Source of the DNA: Dendrobium chrysotoxum | Lineage: Eukaryota > Streptophyta > Magnoliopsida > Asparagales > Orchidaceae | NCBI GenBank assembly: GCA_019925795.1 | Contig: CM034311.1 | Location: 40,279,472 to 40,343,471 of the forward strand | Length of the DNA stretch: 64,000 nt | Reading direction: 5' to 3' | Part shown: positions 45,905-57,917 of the stretch, one piece after another | Position numbering within the stretch: the stretch's first letter is position 1 | Layout: every line of letters starts with the position of its first letter | The notes under the pieces: model-generated | The model's database searches: none | Seen by the model: only the letters and a program-made list of their open reading frames with translations | Told to the model about the DNA's origin: nothing | Program-made: the position numbers and the translations under genes

Positions 45905-46990
45905 TAAATCATTAAAAATTAATTTAATTGGGTAAGAATATCAATACATATTTGATTTAAAAATTTCTAGAATTAAATTCATGACAAATGAACTCCTATT
46001 TCATAGAACTTATAGTTGAACTAAGTTTCTACATGAGATGAACCTATCAACACAAAAGATGATCTGATATGACTCCGAATGAGCCCAAATCAATTTTTTT
46101 TTGAAGCATAATTAAAAACTTTGAGATAATAGTTAGAGCACCAAACAATCTCTAAATCTTGCATGGTCATGATCAAATTGAGTGCCACGACCAGACAAAT
46201 CCAGCGAGCCAAAAGTTGTCTAATTTCAACATCATTAAAATAGTTAAATCTTAAAAGACCTATTTATGATTGAGGGAACAATACAGGTTGTTTAGTGGTG
46301 TGTTCTGAATTTTGATTATATTTATAGAGCATTTAAATTTAAAAAATTTATTAATAAGCCCTCAATCTCAACATAAAGTTGGGGCATGGATCCTTAGCTC
46401 GATCCAAAAAACCTTAGAGGCTTAAAGACTCCCAAAGCTTCATCATACCACTGTCATTTGACTGCATCTATTGAACCACTGCCAACCGATGTCTATTAAT
46501 AGACCACCTTTATTTGATCATCGCCATCCTACCATCATCATTGGACCACTGCAATTCAATCATTATTGTCCGATCATTGGTATCCAACCACCATCGTTGT
46601 TTGACAACAGTCATCGATCCTACACCCTTTGATAGCTAGCTGTGGTACTCCGACCATCGTTACTACACTACGATTGCGAGACCAACATTGTTTAAGTATA
46701 GTTACTTGACTTCTATCATCTAACTATGGTTCTACGACCAAAGTTGCTCAATTACGATTCCCTGACTAAAGTCCTCCAACTACTTTGGCTTGATTATGAT
46801 TTTTTTATCATCTCGTTTGACTACAATTCTCTAATTGGCTTGCTTGATGAAGGTCCTCCAACTATCATCACCCAACTTCGATCCTCCAACTACAACAACT
46901 CCAACTAATTTTATCACCCTCTATCATCAACAACGTCGATACACACCATTACCTATAAAATTAACGGATGTTGTGGACACCAACTCTAAC
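45905..46990 (+). mobile_element. Decayed LTR of the TGATATATCA family
   Basis: AATAAATCATTAAAAATTAA to GGGTAAGAATATC corresponds to the family start; TTTATGATTGAGGGAACAATAC and TATTTATAGAGCATTT to the promoter part; and CCATCATCATTGGACCACTG and similar to the degenerate repeat (46440-46910). Ends are approximate. Confidence 0.65.
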
Positions 46991-47149
46991 TTTTAAGGTC
47001 AACAATAAGAGTTATATTATTCTCCATGGTTTCTAGTTACTTCTACTCAAAGAAACATGAGCAAACAAATAACAAACTATTTTTTAAAGATAACTCTAAT
47101 ACCACAAAGTTCTTCCATCTTCTAACACGGAATTCGTTCTATATAACTT

Positions 47150-47590
47150 GTGTCTATTATATTGTATTAATTGTTTCCCCAAAATTTTTTTTGTAATACA
47201 ATACAACATTGCAGTGATGTATTGTCTAATTAGAGGTAGATAGAGTGCAAAGAGCTACGACGCTCTAAACCAGATGCTGCGAGGCAGGCTAAGAAGTTTT
47301 CTTTCTCATTTTTCATGAAATGTTACGCCCCTTGGTGAATTTTTTTGTGTTTCTCTTTGTTTGTTGAAGAATGAGAATGATTCTAGCGTAAAGAGAACAA
47401 TGTGAGGGTGAGAGATAAGAAAGATATGTATTATTTCTTCGAATTTTCATAATCAATTTCTTGGTGTGGTTTGGCTCCATGGTTTCTTCCCAATTTAAGG
47501 TTTTCTCACATTAAATCCTGATGTTCTCTCTTTTCGTTGTAATTTTCTCTTTTTTGTTTGTGTTCATTACATGGCTTTACTTCCCCAACA
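47150..47590 (+). mobile_element. LTR fragment, family TGTTAG/CCCCAACA, copy 3
   Basis: Ends CTTTACTTCCCCAACA at 47590; inside are ACGACGCTCTAAACC units, TTTTTCATGAAATGTTACGCC and CACATTAAATCCTGATG, all shared with copy 2. Start not identified. Confidence 0.6.
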
Positions 47591-47739
47591 TCTCTCATTT
47601 TTTCATGATTCACTTGAAAGGTTGCATTTTTTGATGTATCGAAAAGCATATCTTTGTTTGTTTTGAGTGAAGAACGAAGAAAGAAGTAAAGAGAGACAAA
47701 TACACACACACACACACACATACAGAGAGAGAGAGAGAG

Positions 47740-47777
<38 letters not shown>

Positions 47778-47883
47778 CAGGGACATAGATTTGTACAATT
47801 TCTCTCAATTTTCATAATGAATTTTTGGTGTGCTGTGGGTCTATAATTTTTTTCTAATTTCGAGTTTTTTCACGTTAAATCCT
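47591..47883 (+). mobile_element. LTR fragment, family TGTTAG/CCCCAACA, copy 4
   Basis: Repeats the 3' part of copy 3 (TTTTTTCATGATTCACTTG, leader, CACGTTAAATCCT) and is then cut off by the LTR that starts at 47884. Confidence 0.6.
47700..47776. repeat. (CA)n(GA)n compound microsatellite
   Basis: About ten CA units followed by about 25 GA units with two interruptions, in the leader of the LTR copy around it. Frames reading polySer/Leu or polyCys/Val here are artefacts. Confidence 0.95.
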
Positions 47884-48771
47884 TGTTGTGCCCTTAAATA
47901 TTCATGACGGTAGAGAAATAAAGAGCTTAACATGTTAGCTTTGAGCGAAGATCCATCACACATATAGATAAATAGAGAGTGGTGCATAAATCACAAGGGA
48001 CACCAAGATTTTTGCGTGAAAAATCCTGAAAAGAGAAAAAAATCACGTGGCCTGACCTAGTTAAAATGATTCTACTAGTGTTTGTACTCGATTACAAATT
48101 ATGCCCTTCCTTGGAGGATGGTGTTGCTGTTCAATTTAGCAAATATACATCATATAGATCACTTTACATTGTGGGAGTTGAAAGAATCCACTGATATGAC
48201 AATTTTTCTTAAAAGAAAGTTGACATGTTCGTTTGGTTAGGTATGACCGTAGTCGGGTGATGGTGGTCAGAGGGGTCACAGTCAGGCGATTGAGGTGGAG
48301 GCGACTAGTGTTGGCTGATTGAGGTTGGAGGGATTGTAGTTGGCGAGTGACAGTGGTTAGAGGGATTATAGTCAGTGGGCGTCGGAGTTAGAGGGATCAG
48401 AGTCGGCAGATGATAAAGGTCGGAGGGACTATAGTCGGCGGGGAATGGTGGTCGGAGGGAGTGTAATTGGCGGACGACCGTGGTCAAAGGTAGGGGTGTA
48501 AGTGAGCCAAGCTGGCTTGTGAGCTGGCTCAGACTCGTCTCATTAACAGTTCGCGAGTCAAGCTTATCGAACTTCGAGTTCGAGGTCGAGCCCATAATTG
48601 AGCTCGTATAGTAAACGAGCTCAAGTTCGAGCTCAGCCCGACTCAACTCGATAGCTTATCGAGCTACTCGATTATGTTAACTATATTATTTTTTAAGTTT
48701 TAGCTTATATTATTCTGTTTAAGGAAAAAACTTAGCCCCCTCATACCCTAAGTTATTTTGCAAACCAGGTA

Positions 48772-49600
48772 TCACACATAGTGGTGAGCGGCGAGTGGCG
48801 ACTGTGAGCGACTTCGTCTCCGTGTTCCTGCGACTGTGGCTATGTCTTCATCATTGGACTGAACAGCCTTGGACATAGTTTCTTGCCGGATCGTTCCTTC
48901 AGCTCTTCCCTTTCGTATGTTAAGTTTTCCCTCCGTTGCTCGCTTTTCCCATACTTTATCGCCCGATTTAAGATGATCATTCATGGAATAGAAAAATCCC
49001 ACAACTTTTTTTTTTGCTTCATGTTCTCTATATTTCCTTCCTTTTGTGAGTTTATAAGAGTGTTTAATGGGGTTTTGTGAGCTTTTGCTGTTTCAGTTTT
49101 TTCTGTTTGTTTCTCCAAGTTGCAATTCTCTCTCCCCCTATTTTGTACTTGATGAATATGTTCTGTTGATTTTTTTTTAATTTATTTTGCTTTATATTTT
49201 CTTCTTTCATATACTGGACAGCATGGTTGATGGTTCAGGTTAGAGATTGGTGATAGAAACTTTGGTTGAATCTGATTCTCATTATTTTTATCTCTTTGTT
49301 ACCTCGTTGTAATCATCGTTGGAATCCTCTTGGGTTAAGTATTTTCTTGATTTTCGTTTTTGAAATGATATCTGTATGCTTATTTAGCTTCAATTGTTTA
49401 AAAAGTCTAGGCACTATATCTATCTGCTTAATTGTGGAGATTGATGTTCTGTAATAGTTTTGTGAAGTTGTTGATATTCTTTAAGCATGGTAGATTGATA
49501 TGTGGTTCACATATTTTCTGTTCTGCGAGGACTAAGGCAGATGAGGTTATGTGCTAAATATTTTATAGAGATTCTACTTTCATGCACCAGATTGCTGGAT
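48772..49600 (+). other. hAT 5' subterminal region, possible leader
   Basis: GC-rich at 48770-48910, then T-rich. It may be the untranslated first exon of the former transposase gene; there is no supported ORF. Confidence 0.3.
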
Positions 49601-49619
49601 ATATACTATATTCTTACTT

Positions 49620-52600
49620 TTGATGTTATAGTGATGGTTCTGTAAGGACCTTGATTGCATAAATAATTAAATATTCTTGTTGCAAGTGTCTTATGTTGTG
49701 GGCTCCAAAAATTTGACCCGGCCTCCACCCGCTTTGCTTTCTTCGGGGGAAGTTTTAACGGAATTAAGTTCCAGGGTAAATTTTTGAAGGCAGATAAGTA
49801 TTGTAGATAAGACACTACCCAGAGATTTCGCCCTCATTTTGCGAGGACTTTATGATCTGAGTTCTGGTTTCCTATAGGCGCAAGCCCCTATAGTTAATTA
49901 CCCCGCTCGATAACGAGAGAGAACTTTCGATTAAGGCTAGTCATCAATCAGATACGTAGGGATACGTGGATCTGGCATATAGTAGTAGCGTGGATATTAG
50001 GATTGGAAATTGGATAGTTTGATATTTAAAATTGAGAATTTCACCATCTTACACTTAAAGTGGATGGTGGGGGAATGGATGATGGACCCGATCAAGATCC
50101 TATGGTTCCGTTGTCCTGGGTCATCGTAGTCCCTAGTCTACTTAGTCAGAGGAGGTAGTCGACCCAACCTGACAGAAGGATCCTTGTCGGCAGCCATGGG
50201 TTGCTTCGTCCAAGGGTACCTTGTAGACCTGGGGTGGTTGTTTGTCTAAGGGGATAAATTTGAATCCACCTTAGCTGACAGAGGGCTTTGTGCCCTATCG
50301 ATCACATCCTATTGATTCATATCTCAAGGATTTGATGCCATTGGGGAGCATACGGGCTCTGGCCATAACCATAATATAATGGTGCCATTTGGCGGTGACC
50401 ACCTGGTTCAGAGGGCCTCGAGTGATAACCGTTTATCCTGCAGTGTTATTTAGCGGCGAAACTGCCAGTTAGAGGACTCGTACCAAGTCATTGCTGGCAG
50501 AAGATTATTTGAGAATGGATTCTAGTGATATTTTCGACCAGGCATTAGCTCTTTGTGAGCTGCAGTTACTTTTAGATTTGTCCACCTCGGCAAACTGTTA
50601 CGGATGGTGGATGGGTTTTGCTTTAAGTGGTTGATGATTTAATTTCAATTTCAAATATTTTGAAAATGGGATTTTTCTGGAGATTTGGGTTTTTGGGATT
50701 TTCATAAGAATTGGGAAGGCATTTTGAAAGCGTTTGTGAAGTATTTGAGAATGTTTGTGAACCCCTCCGTTTGAGATTTGCATTCAACACAGTCATCATC
50801 GGGGTGTGGGATTTCCATTTATGGATTAAATCCTGTCAACTCTATCGGGCTGTCGATAGAAGATCGTGTTTCGTAGGCTTTATGCCTTTGTAAGTGATTC
50901 ACTTGATTATAGGCCTTGAAGGCCTAATATGAACTATAAAATAAATATCCTGGTCGATCTCGCGGCCGCATATTTATTTAATGGTTTGAGCCGTGTCGAC
51001 TCCTATCTACCCATATAGAAGGATCGGGCTCGAACTGGAATTCATTTATTAACTCGCGTAGCATCCCTAGACGTCACGTGTGTACCAATAACACACTCGC
51101 CGGGACCCATGCTGGTTTTGATTGCATATCCTCCCTTTTTGTGTTCCTATGTGTTTACAAATTAAGCTACACGTGCGGGGGTTCATTGAAATATTTATAA
51201 ATGCCTTCTGTCTGCTTGCATGAATGTTGCGGATCCGGTGGCATTTTACTGTAGCTTAGGGATTGAGCTATTTGCTGCTTTATACAAGCAGACTGTTGTG
51301 CACTACTTACATGATTTATACAGGTAGATTGTCGTGCACTAAAGAACTCCCTGCTTCGCACTTGTAGATGCCTGCATTGTTGCAGGTTTCTGTGTTAACT
51401 CATAGAGGGTTTTTATTTGCTACAACTCTTCTATATTTACACCGTATGTATCATGTTGTGCATAAGGCGGGTCTCTTATAACAACTCATAGGAGCTCGTA
51501 TTTGGTGCAACATTTCAATATTTGTTCGTAGGAGGAATGTTAGATGCATGACCATTGTTCATCAAGGAACTTGCAAGTCTCAATGATCTTATCCAACTTG
51601 GTGTCCAGGACCTGGTTGAACTAAGATTCATTCACTCCATAATGATCTGATCCGATTTTCCAGAAATCGTATAGAAATTAGTGGGACAACTCCTTGATCA
51701 TCGCATAGGAATTAGTGGGCAATTCCTTGATTATGTTATCATTATTATATGCTGTTGTTGGCTTCAATAAAGGATCAATCCTTTGAATATTGGATGATTG
51801 TAAGTTTACTGATGTTTTGTACTTCGAAATCAGTGACTGATATTCTTTAAGATAAGCTGAGGTATTTAGATGCTCTTGTTATTTCCAGTGTTCGTCAATG
51901 TCAGGACTGTTTTCTTCCCGAGTATAAGATCAAGAAGAGATTTTGGAACACCAGGAAGTTTAGTTCGAATTTACTCAAACATCTCTTTACCGCAGCATTG
52001 AGTTGTCTTCATACCTAACATACTTGCAGCATCTCAATCACCGCTGCTGTAGGTATATTTGTCCTGTGTACTGACTTTTGGATAATTGTTAACTGCAAAG
52101 AGGTTTTAACATCTATTGCACATTATTCGTTGTCATCGGTAGATGGATTACTGCATGTGGCATATCTCTTCAGATTATTTATAGATGTGTGTATTGGTAT
52201 CCACAGGGGATTCGATATACCCGCTGTTATTATACACGAATATGTAATATCGTCCATCCTTGCTCATAGGCAATGATTGTGTTCACTATAATCTCATGGA
52301 CGTACTTGTAGAAGGGTCATCACACTGGCTTCATATCCATCTTCATCATTCGTTGGTGGTCGTTGATTGGACTTGTTGCAAGGGACTAATCTTCCACTAT
52401 CAACTGACAATGATATCATCTTCAATCTACAGGCGAACTGCTGCTTGTATCATGGATTTCAATGATGTATATAGGAGTGCATTCTGTAACTATTCGTTGT
52501 TCTTGTCATTTGATTTCCCTTGCATGTTATTCAAGTTCTATCTTTTATATAGGTTTGACCCCAAGTCTAGTTCATGCTTGAGTTCAAACCCGGTATATGT

Positions 52601-53400
52601 TTCCTATATTCATTCAAATCTTCTATGACCCTCGAAGGTTTAATCTCTTGTTCAATTTGTTCAAATCTGGTTGAAGCTCCTTGGTCCTAGTTCTTCTTAA
52701 ATCCGTGTCAAGTTTTGTTTGCTTGATGTCAAGTTCCCTGATACAGATTCAGGCTCAAAATAGATTCAATTTTGAGTTCAAGTTCAGGTCTAAATCTGAA
52801 TAGAAACTCAAGTCTTCTATGATGCATTTAGGTTCCTTGTGCAACTCAAGTTCTAGTCCAGATCCTCGTCATTTGATTCAGTTTAGGACTTCTGCAAGTT
52901 TCCTTGTTGTTCTATTTAGTTCAAATCAAATTTGACTTGAGTTTAAATGGTCAAATTCTTTGTGCAAGTTTACAAATTCATGTTGAGCAGAAGTTCAAGT
53001 CTCCTGACGTTCAAGTTCGTGTCATTGGGTCCAAAATCAAGTTGCCCTTGGTTGAACTTTGATTCAAGTCCTTATGATTGTTCAAGTTCAGTTCATATTC
53101 ATAAGTCCCTTATTATCCTTTGAGTTCGAGTCCTGAGTTCAAACTCATTCAAGTCTCCTGCGGTCCTTGAAAGTTCAATTGCATGTTCACTTTTTGTTTA
53201 AAGTCTCCTGGAGTCTTTGCAGGTTCGATTTCGTATTCAAGTTGATTTGAATTTAACCCCAATTTGATTTCATTTCATTTGGGTTTGACCCCTTTTTTTT
53301 TATTAATCACTTGAGTTTCATCCAGGTTCATCTGAGTCTAAGTTCTTGCAAGTCCTTTTAAGTTCAAACATGTCCGAATATAGTCATATTTTCACCTGAA
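49620..53400. other. Unclassified block inside the hAT element
   Basis: About 45% GC in 49800-51200, more than its surroundings. 52560-53400 is a degenerate TTCAAGTTC/GAGTTCAAG array. No protein domain is visible in six frames. A nested LTR element or captured host DNA is possible, but no matching ends were found. Confidence 0.35.
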
Positions 53401-53454
53401 ATTTCGGCAGCATTCCGGCATCTCCCCCATTTAGAGGAAACTACGAAAAACTGG

Positions 53455-53885
53455 GCCTTTCCCACCACGCTTAAGAAAGCGTGTATGGTAGGTGCCCTCT
53501 TTTAAGGACACCACGGCCGTATAAAGTCTTCAGTCCCCACCACGTTTAAAAAAGCGTGTATGGGTCTTCAAATATACCTGAAAAGAAGAGCAGTTGTTTC
53601 CCCGCAGGTACAGAGCCGCGTACGGGTACTTAAAGTTGTCCCTACCACGCTAAGAAAAGCTTGCATAGGGCCTACCCGCCTCGCCGTAGGTGTCGCACCG
53701 GGTTTCTTTTCCACCACGCTTAAGAAAGCGTGTATGGGCGGTTTGCTGGCTCGACACGAACGTCGAGAACTGGATTTTAGGGGCCGAGGGATCGCTCACC
53801 TACCTCGTCGTAGGTGTCGCGCCGGGTTCCCTTCCCACCACGCTTAAGAAAGCGTGTATGGGCGGTTTGCCGGCCCGACACGCAT
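53455..53885. repeat. Tandem units with palindromic ACCACGCTTAAGAAAGCGTG core
   Basis: The core occurs near 53462, 53541, 53642, 53712 and 53837, twice with one or two changes, each followed by TATGGG. The last two units (about 125 bp apart) also share GGCGGTTTGCxGGCxCGACACG and the preceding CGTCGTAGGTGTCGC. Confidence 0.8.
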
Positions 53886-53899
53886 GCCGAGGTAAGAGA

Positions 53900-54480
53900 G
53901 GGATTAATTATAGTTATGTTTAATTAACTATGATTAATACATGATAAATTAATAATTAATTAAAATTAAAAATAATTAATCATAATTAAGATAAGCTAAT
54001 TATGATTAAATCATAATTAATTATAATTAGATCTAATTAATTATAATTAACTATTGATTAATTTAAAATTAATTATATTAAGAATAATTAAACATAATTA
54101 AAACTTAATTAATTATGATTAACTAGTAGTTAATAATAATTAATTTTAATTAAAAGTAATTAATTATAATTAGGTTTGATTAATTATAATTAATATATGA
54201 TTAATTAATAATTAATTATATTAAGATAATTAAACATAATTAAATTTAATTAATTATGATTAATTAATGCTTAATTATAATGAATTATAATTAATAATAA
54301 CTAATTATAATCATGCTTAATTAATTAAAATTAATTTATGATTAATTAATTAATAACTATAATTAGTACTTAATTAGACATAATTAATTTTAATTATCAA
54401 TGATTAATTAAATATTAATTATAATTAGTATAATTAATTATAGTTAACTTTAATTAATTAACATTGATTACAAATAAAAC
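53900..54480. repeat. AATTAATTATAATTA low-complexity array
   Basis: 580 bp made almost wholly of TTAATTA/TAATTAT words with a few ATGATTAAT variants; G and C are nearly absent. The borders with the GC-rich sequence on either side are sharp. Confidence 0.9.
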
Positions 54481-54544
54481 TTATTAAGTATAATTAAAAA
54501 AAGAAATAATTATAATTAATAAATAATAGTAATAATAATAAAAA

Positions 54545-55020
54545 AAGTCCCTAACAAGCTCTCGGCAACCGAATTTGGCGGAAGAAGCTCGTGAAATGGG
54601 GAAAGCTACCCTCCGACTCGAAGGGAACGTCGTCGAAGGAGAGGCGTCGATCAGCCACGAAGATGCCAAAGAAGCGTGCGCTCGGGAGAAAGTTACTTTC
54701 ATGGTCGTGAGCTCCCGTTGCTACCTCCAACCGATAGGGAGGGAAAGTCGTCGAAGATGCGAAGTTGAACAGCAACGAGGGAGTGGAGAGAGCGAGGGAG
54801 GAAAGATGTCGTGGAAAGGGGTTTTGGCTGTGTGTGGAGAAGTAGCAGGAGATTTTTGCGTATGAGAGCAGAGAGCGGGAGCAGCCCGAATGCTCCATCT
54901 CGTTCGCATTTTAAGGACGAGGGCAGAAGCCGGATCGAGGCAAGCTGCGCACGCGAGGGATGGGCTTCTGGCTTCGACGTCGTTCGCAGACTGGGGACGT
55001 GACTGTAGCAGGCGGCGGGT
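54545..55020 (-). other. GC-rich segment of unknown origin
   Basis: Open on the minus strand from 54898 to 54551 (115 codons, including TTFPPYRLEVATGAHDHES), but also open on the plus strand. No recognised domain, and it sits next to the AT array. It may be captured host sequence or the end of a nested element. Confidence 0.3.
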
Positions 55021-55267
55021 TCGGTAGGATTCGGCAGAGGTATATTTTTTTTTATTTGATTTTTTTTGCTTTGCTTCAGAGGTCAACATATGTATTATTC
55101 AGTAGGTTTTTTATTGTGGATTCATTTTTGCTATTTTGTTTTCAAAAGCTGATATCACAAATTTGTGAGGTGAGTAACAATTATTTTTTAAATGCGTGTT
55201 CCTTTAAAAGAAATTTTGAAGTTGAGGCTGATCTTTTCTCTTCTTTTATTTGAAATATTTTTGTAGA

Positions 55268-55670
55268 ATGTCAACACCTGTAAGTAGATAACAATGAGCC
55301 CATAAATGTTGAAGTTGAAAGACTAGATGAGCAACTTCATTCTTATCTTGCTGGTGAACTTGTGAATGTGAAGGAAAGAACTAATGATAACAAAGACATT
55401 GATGATGAGGTTAAAAGATGGACTAATGAAAATCAAGATAATGATGACGAACAAGTTCAAGAGGAAAACAAGTTTGAAAATGTTTTAGAAAGAAAGAAAT
55501 GGAAGAAGGTGTGGGATGAGTTCAAGGAGATTATTTTTCCTGAAGGTCAACGAAAAGGAGAATGGTGCCATTGCAAAAGAAATCTTGCTTTAGGTAGTAC
55601 CGGTGCTACCACTCAATTTAGAAGGCATATAGAACGTTGTGCTGCTAGGATTCGAGCCTTGAAAAAATAG
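55268..55670 (+). pseudogene. hAT transposase remnant: BED zinc finger only
   Basis: Starts ATGTCAACACCTGTA, then a frame change (four extra bases around 55283) leads into NNEPINVEVERLDEQL and the open frame to 55670. Residues around 55495-55650 match a BED finger: KKVWDEFKEI, then CHCKRNLALGSTG, then FRRHIERC. The first zinc ligand is Trp instead of Cys (EWCHC, family xxCxHC). The protein ends after RALKK with no RNase H-like core and no hAT dimerisation domain. In life it would have bound the element ends. It lies in the same orientation as the element's left-to-right reading. Confidence 0.8.
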
Positions 55671-56780
55671 AAAATATTACATCTCCAACCATAGGTTAAG
55701 ATGGAGGCTTGTTAACAACTTGTAAATATGAGCATGACAAAATAAGAGAGATGATTGATCATTATATATTAATTAACAAGATGTGAGATTGTTATTTATT
55801 TTATAGGAAGAAGATGAAGATGAAGAAGTGGAGATTTCTTTGCCTATTATATGATTCTTTGAAAGGTTGGAAAAAACCCATTTATTCAGCAACAGTGCTT
55901 CTATTTTTTTCCTAGCACCATTTTACTTGTTTCATCATCACATTTAATTTGTTACTTAATTATAGTCAACATAGTTTCAGTTTGTATTATAATGATTTTA
56001 ATGCAGAATTAGACTTAAAACATTTTAAACTTATAGCTGTAAGGAAATAGGCCATTTGATATAGTATGATATAAACAACTTTCTTATATTATATTAGAGA
56101 ATATATATATATTGGTAGCCTGCAATCACAAGTTTCTTAGTTTTACCAAGAATTTTAGCTATTGTAATGATTATACACATACATTAACTGCAGCTGTTGC
56201 AGATGTATTTGCGCAGCAGTTGCTGTAGAAGAAGCTTTTTGGAGCTGTTGTAGATGTGTTTGTGGAAGAAACATTTTGGATATGAACGCTTGAAGCCTTT
56301 ATCATTTCTTGTCTTTTTTTTTGCTTAATTATGGAACTTTCATAAAGATTATAATATTTTTAGTTAGACTTTCTGAAATGGTGTGATAATACATTAAAAT
56401 ACTGAAATTTTATGTTTTGTTTTGCTTTGCTTTGCTCTAGTTTTTAAATTTGAAATTTATTTACTTTGTTTAAGTTTAATGAATTGTATAATGTGGTATG
56501 ATTTTGAACAAAATGCGAATGAATAAAAACATGGAAAAAATAATATTTGTCATGATTTTGAAAAAAAGGGAAAAATTAACATTTGTAATGATTTTGGAAA
56601 AAAAATATCGATTAACAAGAGTATTGTATTGCAATTTTGTAATTTTATATTTATTTAAGTTTCAATTTGTTATTTAATTACTTAATATAAAGTGTGAATT
56701 AATGCACCAGTTGAAAATATATTTTATTTGTAAATTGTAAGTACATTTTAAAAAAAATGAAAATTTTAATTTAAAATTAC
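55671..56780. other. Non-coding hAT interior
   Basis: AT-rich, no open frame of note, where the rest of the transposase should be. GCAGCTGTTGxAGATGTxTTTG occurs twice near 56190 and 56240. Confidence 0.5.
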
Positions 56781-57895
56781 AAAACCGAGCTCAATAAACA
56801 AGTCAAGCTCGAGTAATCGAGCCGAGTTCTTGCTCGAGCCGAGTTCGAGCTTGAATTTTTTTCAACAAGTCAAGTTCGAGCTCATTAACCGAGCCCGAAA
56901 CGAGCTCTGTGGAAATTAAACAAGCTTGGCTTGATAAACCAACTACTCGACTCGACTTGTTCAAACCCCTAGTCAGAGGTGTTGTAGTTGACGGAAGAGG
57001 AAGGTCGATGGGATTGTAGTCGACGGGCAAAAGCGGTCGAAGGAATCATAGTCAATGGACGACGATGGTCGGAGGCATCGTAGTCGGCCGACGAAGATAG
57101 AAGGGGGGACCGACAGTCGGCGGGTGACGATGGTCGAAGAGATCATAGTCCACAGGCAAAGGTGGTCAGAGGGAATGTAGTCGGTGGGACCATAGTTTGC
57201 GGGAGTTGGAGGTCGGAGGGACCATAGTCAGCGGGCGACGGAGGTTGGAGGGAGGCCCAGTGATTGTTGTCGGACCGAGGTCTGATGGAGATGGTCGGGC
57301 AGAGGTCTGACGACACTAATCAGGCAGAGGTTCAGCAGCGGTGGCCTGGTGGTGAGGGTTCGCCAGCAATGGTTACGGGGTGAAGCTCCAGAATGTTTCA
57401 AGTGCTAGAAATCTATTGAGTCTCTATCCTAGGATCTAAGCCTCTAAAAATCCAAGCCTCATTTTCTCGTGGGAAGAGAGGATTTATTTCTAAATTTTAA
57501 GAGTGACAAGACCTGTTAATATGGAGAAAATTCAGGGTAAATTCGGAGTGGTCCATTGGACGGCTCATATTGATTCCTTGATCATGGAGCTTTTGTTTAG
57601 CATCTAAGTGCCTTAATGATGTCAGAATTAAGTAATCTTGGGCTCGATGAATTCATCTCGTCGAGCTGCTTGATTCGACCATAAGTATACTATATTTGTA
57701 TATCATTTGGTCATCCAATTAATGCTCTAACGCTTTTCAATATGATTTAATCCCTTAATTTGAGCTCAAGTTGTAGTGATTTTGGTGTTATTAGGTTCAT
57801 TTTGCTGAGACTTTCAATTTGACTGTAAGTTTGCTAAAATTGGTGTTGTTAGGTTCATTTTGCTTGCAGGCATCATTTATTTATTTATTTATTTT

Positions 57896-57914
57896 GGGGG
57901 GGGGGGGGGGGGGG
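57896..57914. repeat. G19 homopolymer
   Basis: (TTTA)4 followed by 19 G. Such runs are unstable and error-prone. Confidence 0.9.
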
Positions 57915-57917
57915 TTG

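Larger units (their letters stand above)
48483..56979 (+). mobile_element. 8.5-kb hAT transposon with degraded transposase
   Basis: Element 48491-56971. Termini TAGGGGTGTAAGTGAGCC and (from the right) TAGGGGTTTGAACAAGTCG are inverted repeats followed by clustered GAGCTCG motifs on both sides. Flanks GTCAAAGG (48483-48490) and GTCAGAGG (56972-56979) are an 8-bp duplication with one change, as hAT elements make. The only transposase trace is a BED zinc finger at 55268-55670; the catalytic and dimerisation parts are absent, so it is non-autonomous now. Much of the interior (49600-54550) is foreign, unclassified sequence. Confidence 0.85.
47884..57845 (-). mobile_element. LTR of the TGATATATCA family split by a hAT element
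   Basis: 47884-48490 gives the 3' half on the minus strand (plus-strand start TGTTGTGCCC, leader CCTGACCTAGTT, CGGAGGG-type repeat); 56980-57845 gives the rest (repeat GGTCGGAGG, GAGTGACAAGACC, U3 with GGGCTCGATGAATTCATCTCG). The last 100 bp or so of U3, including TGATATATCA, is missing at the right. The hAT insertion therefore postdates this LTR. Confidence 0.8.

Noticed and set aside
47506..47815. Ser/Leu-rich minus-strand ORFs
   Set aside because: Translations of a (GA)n/(CA)n microsatellite.
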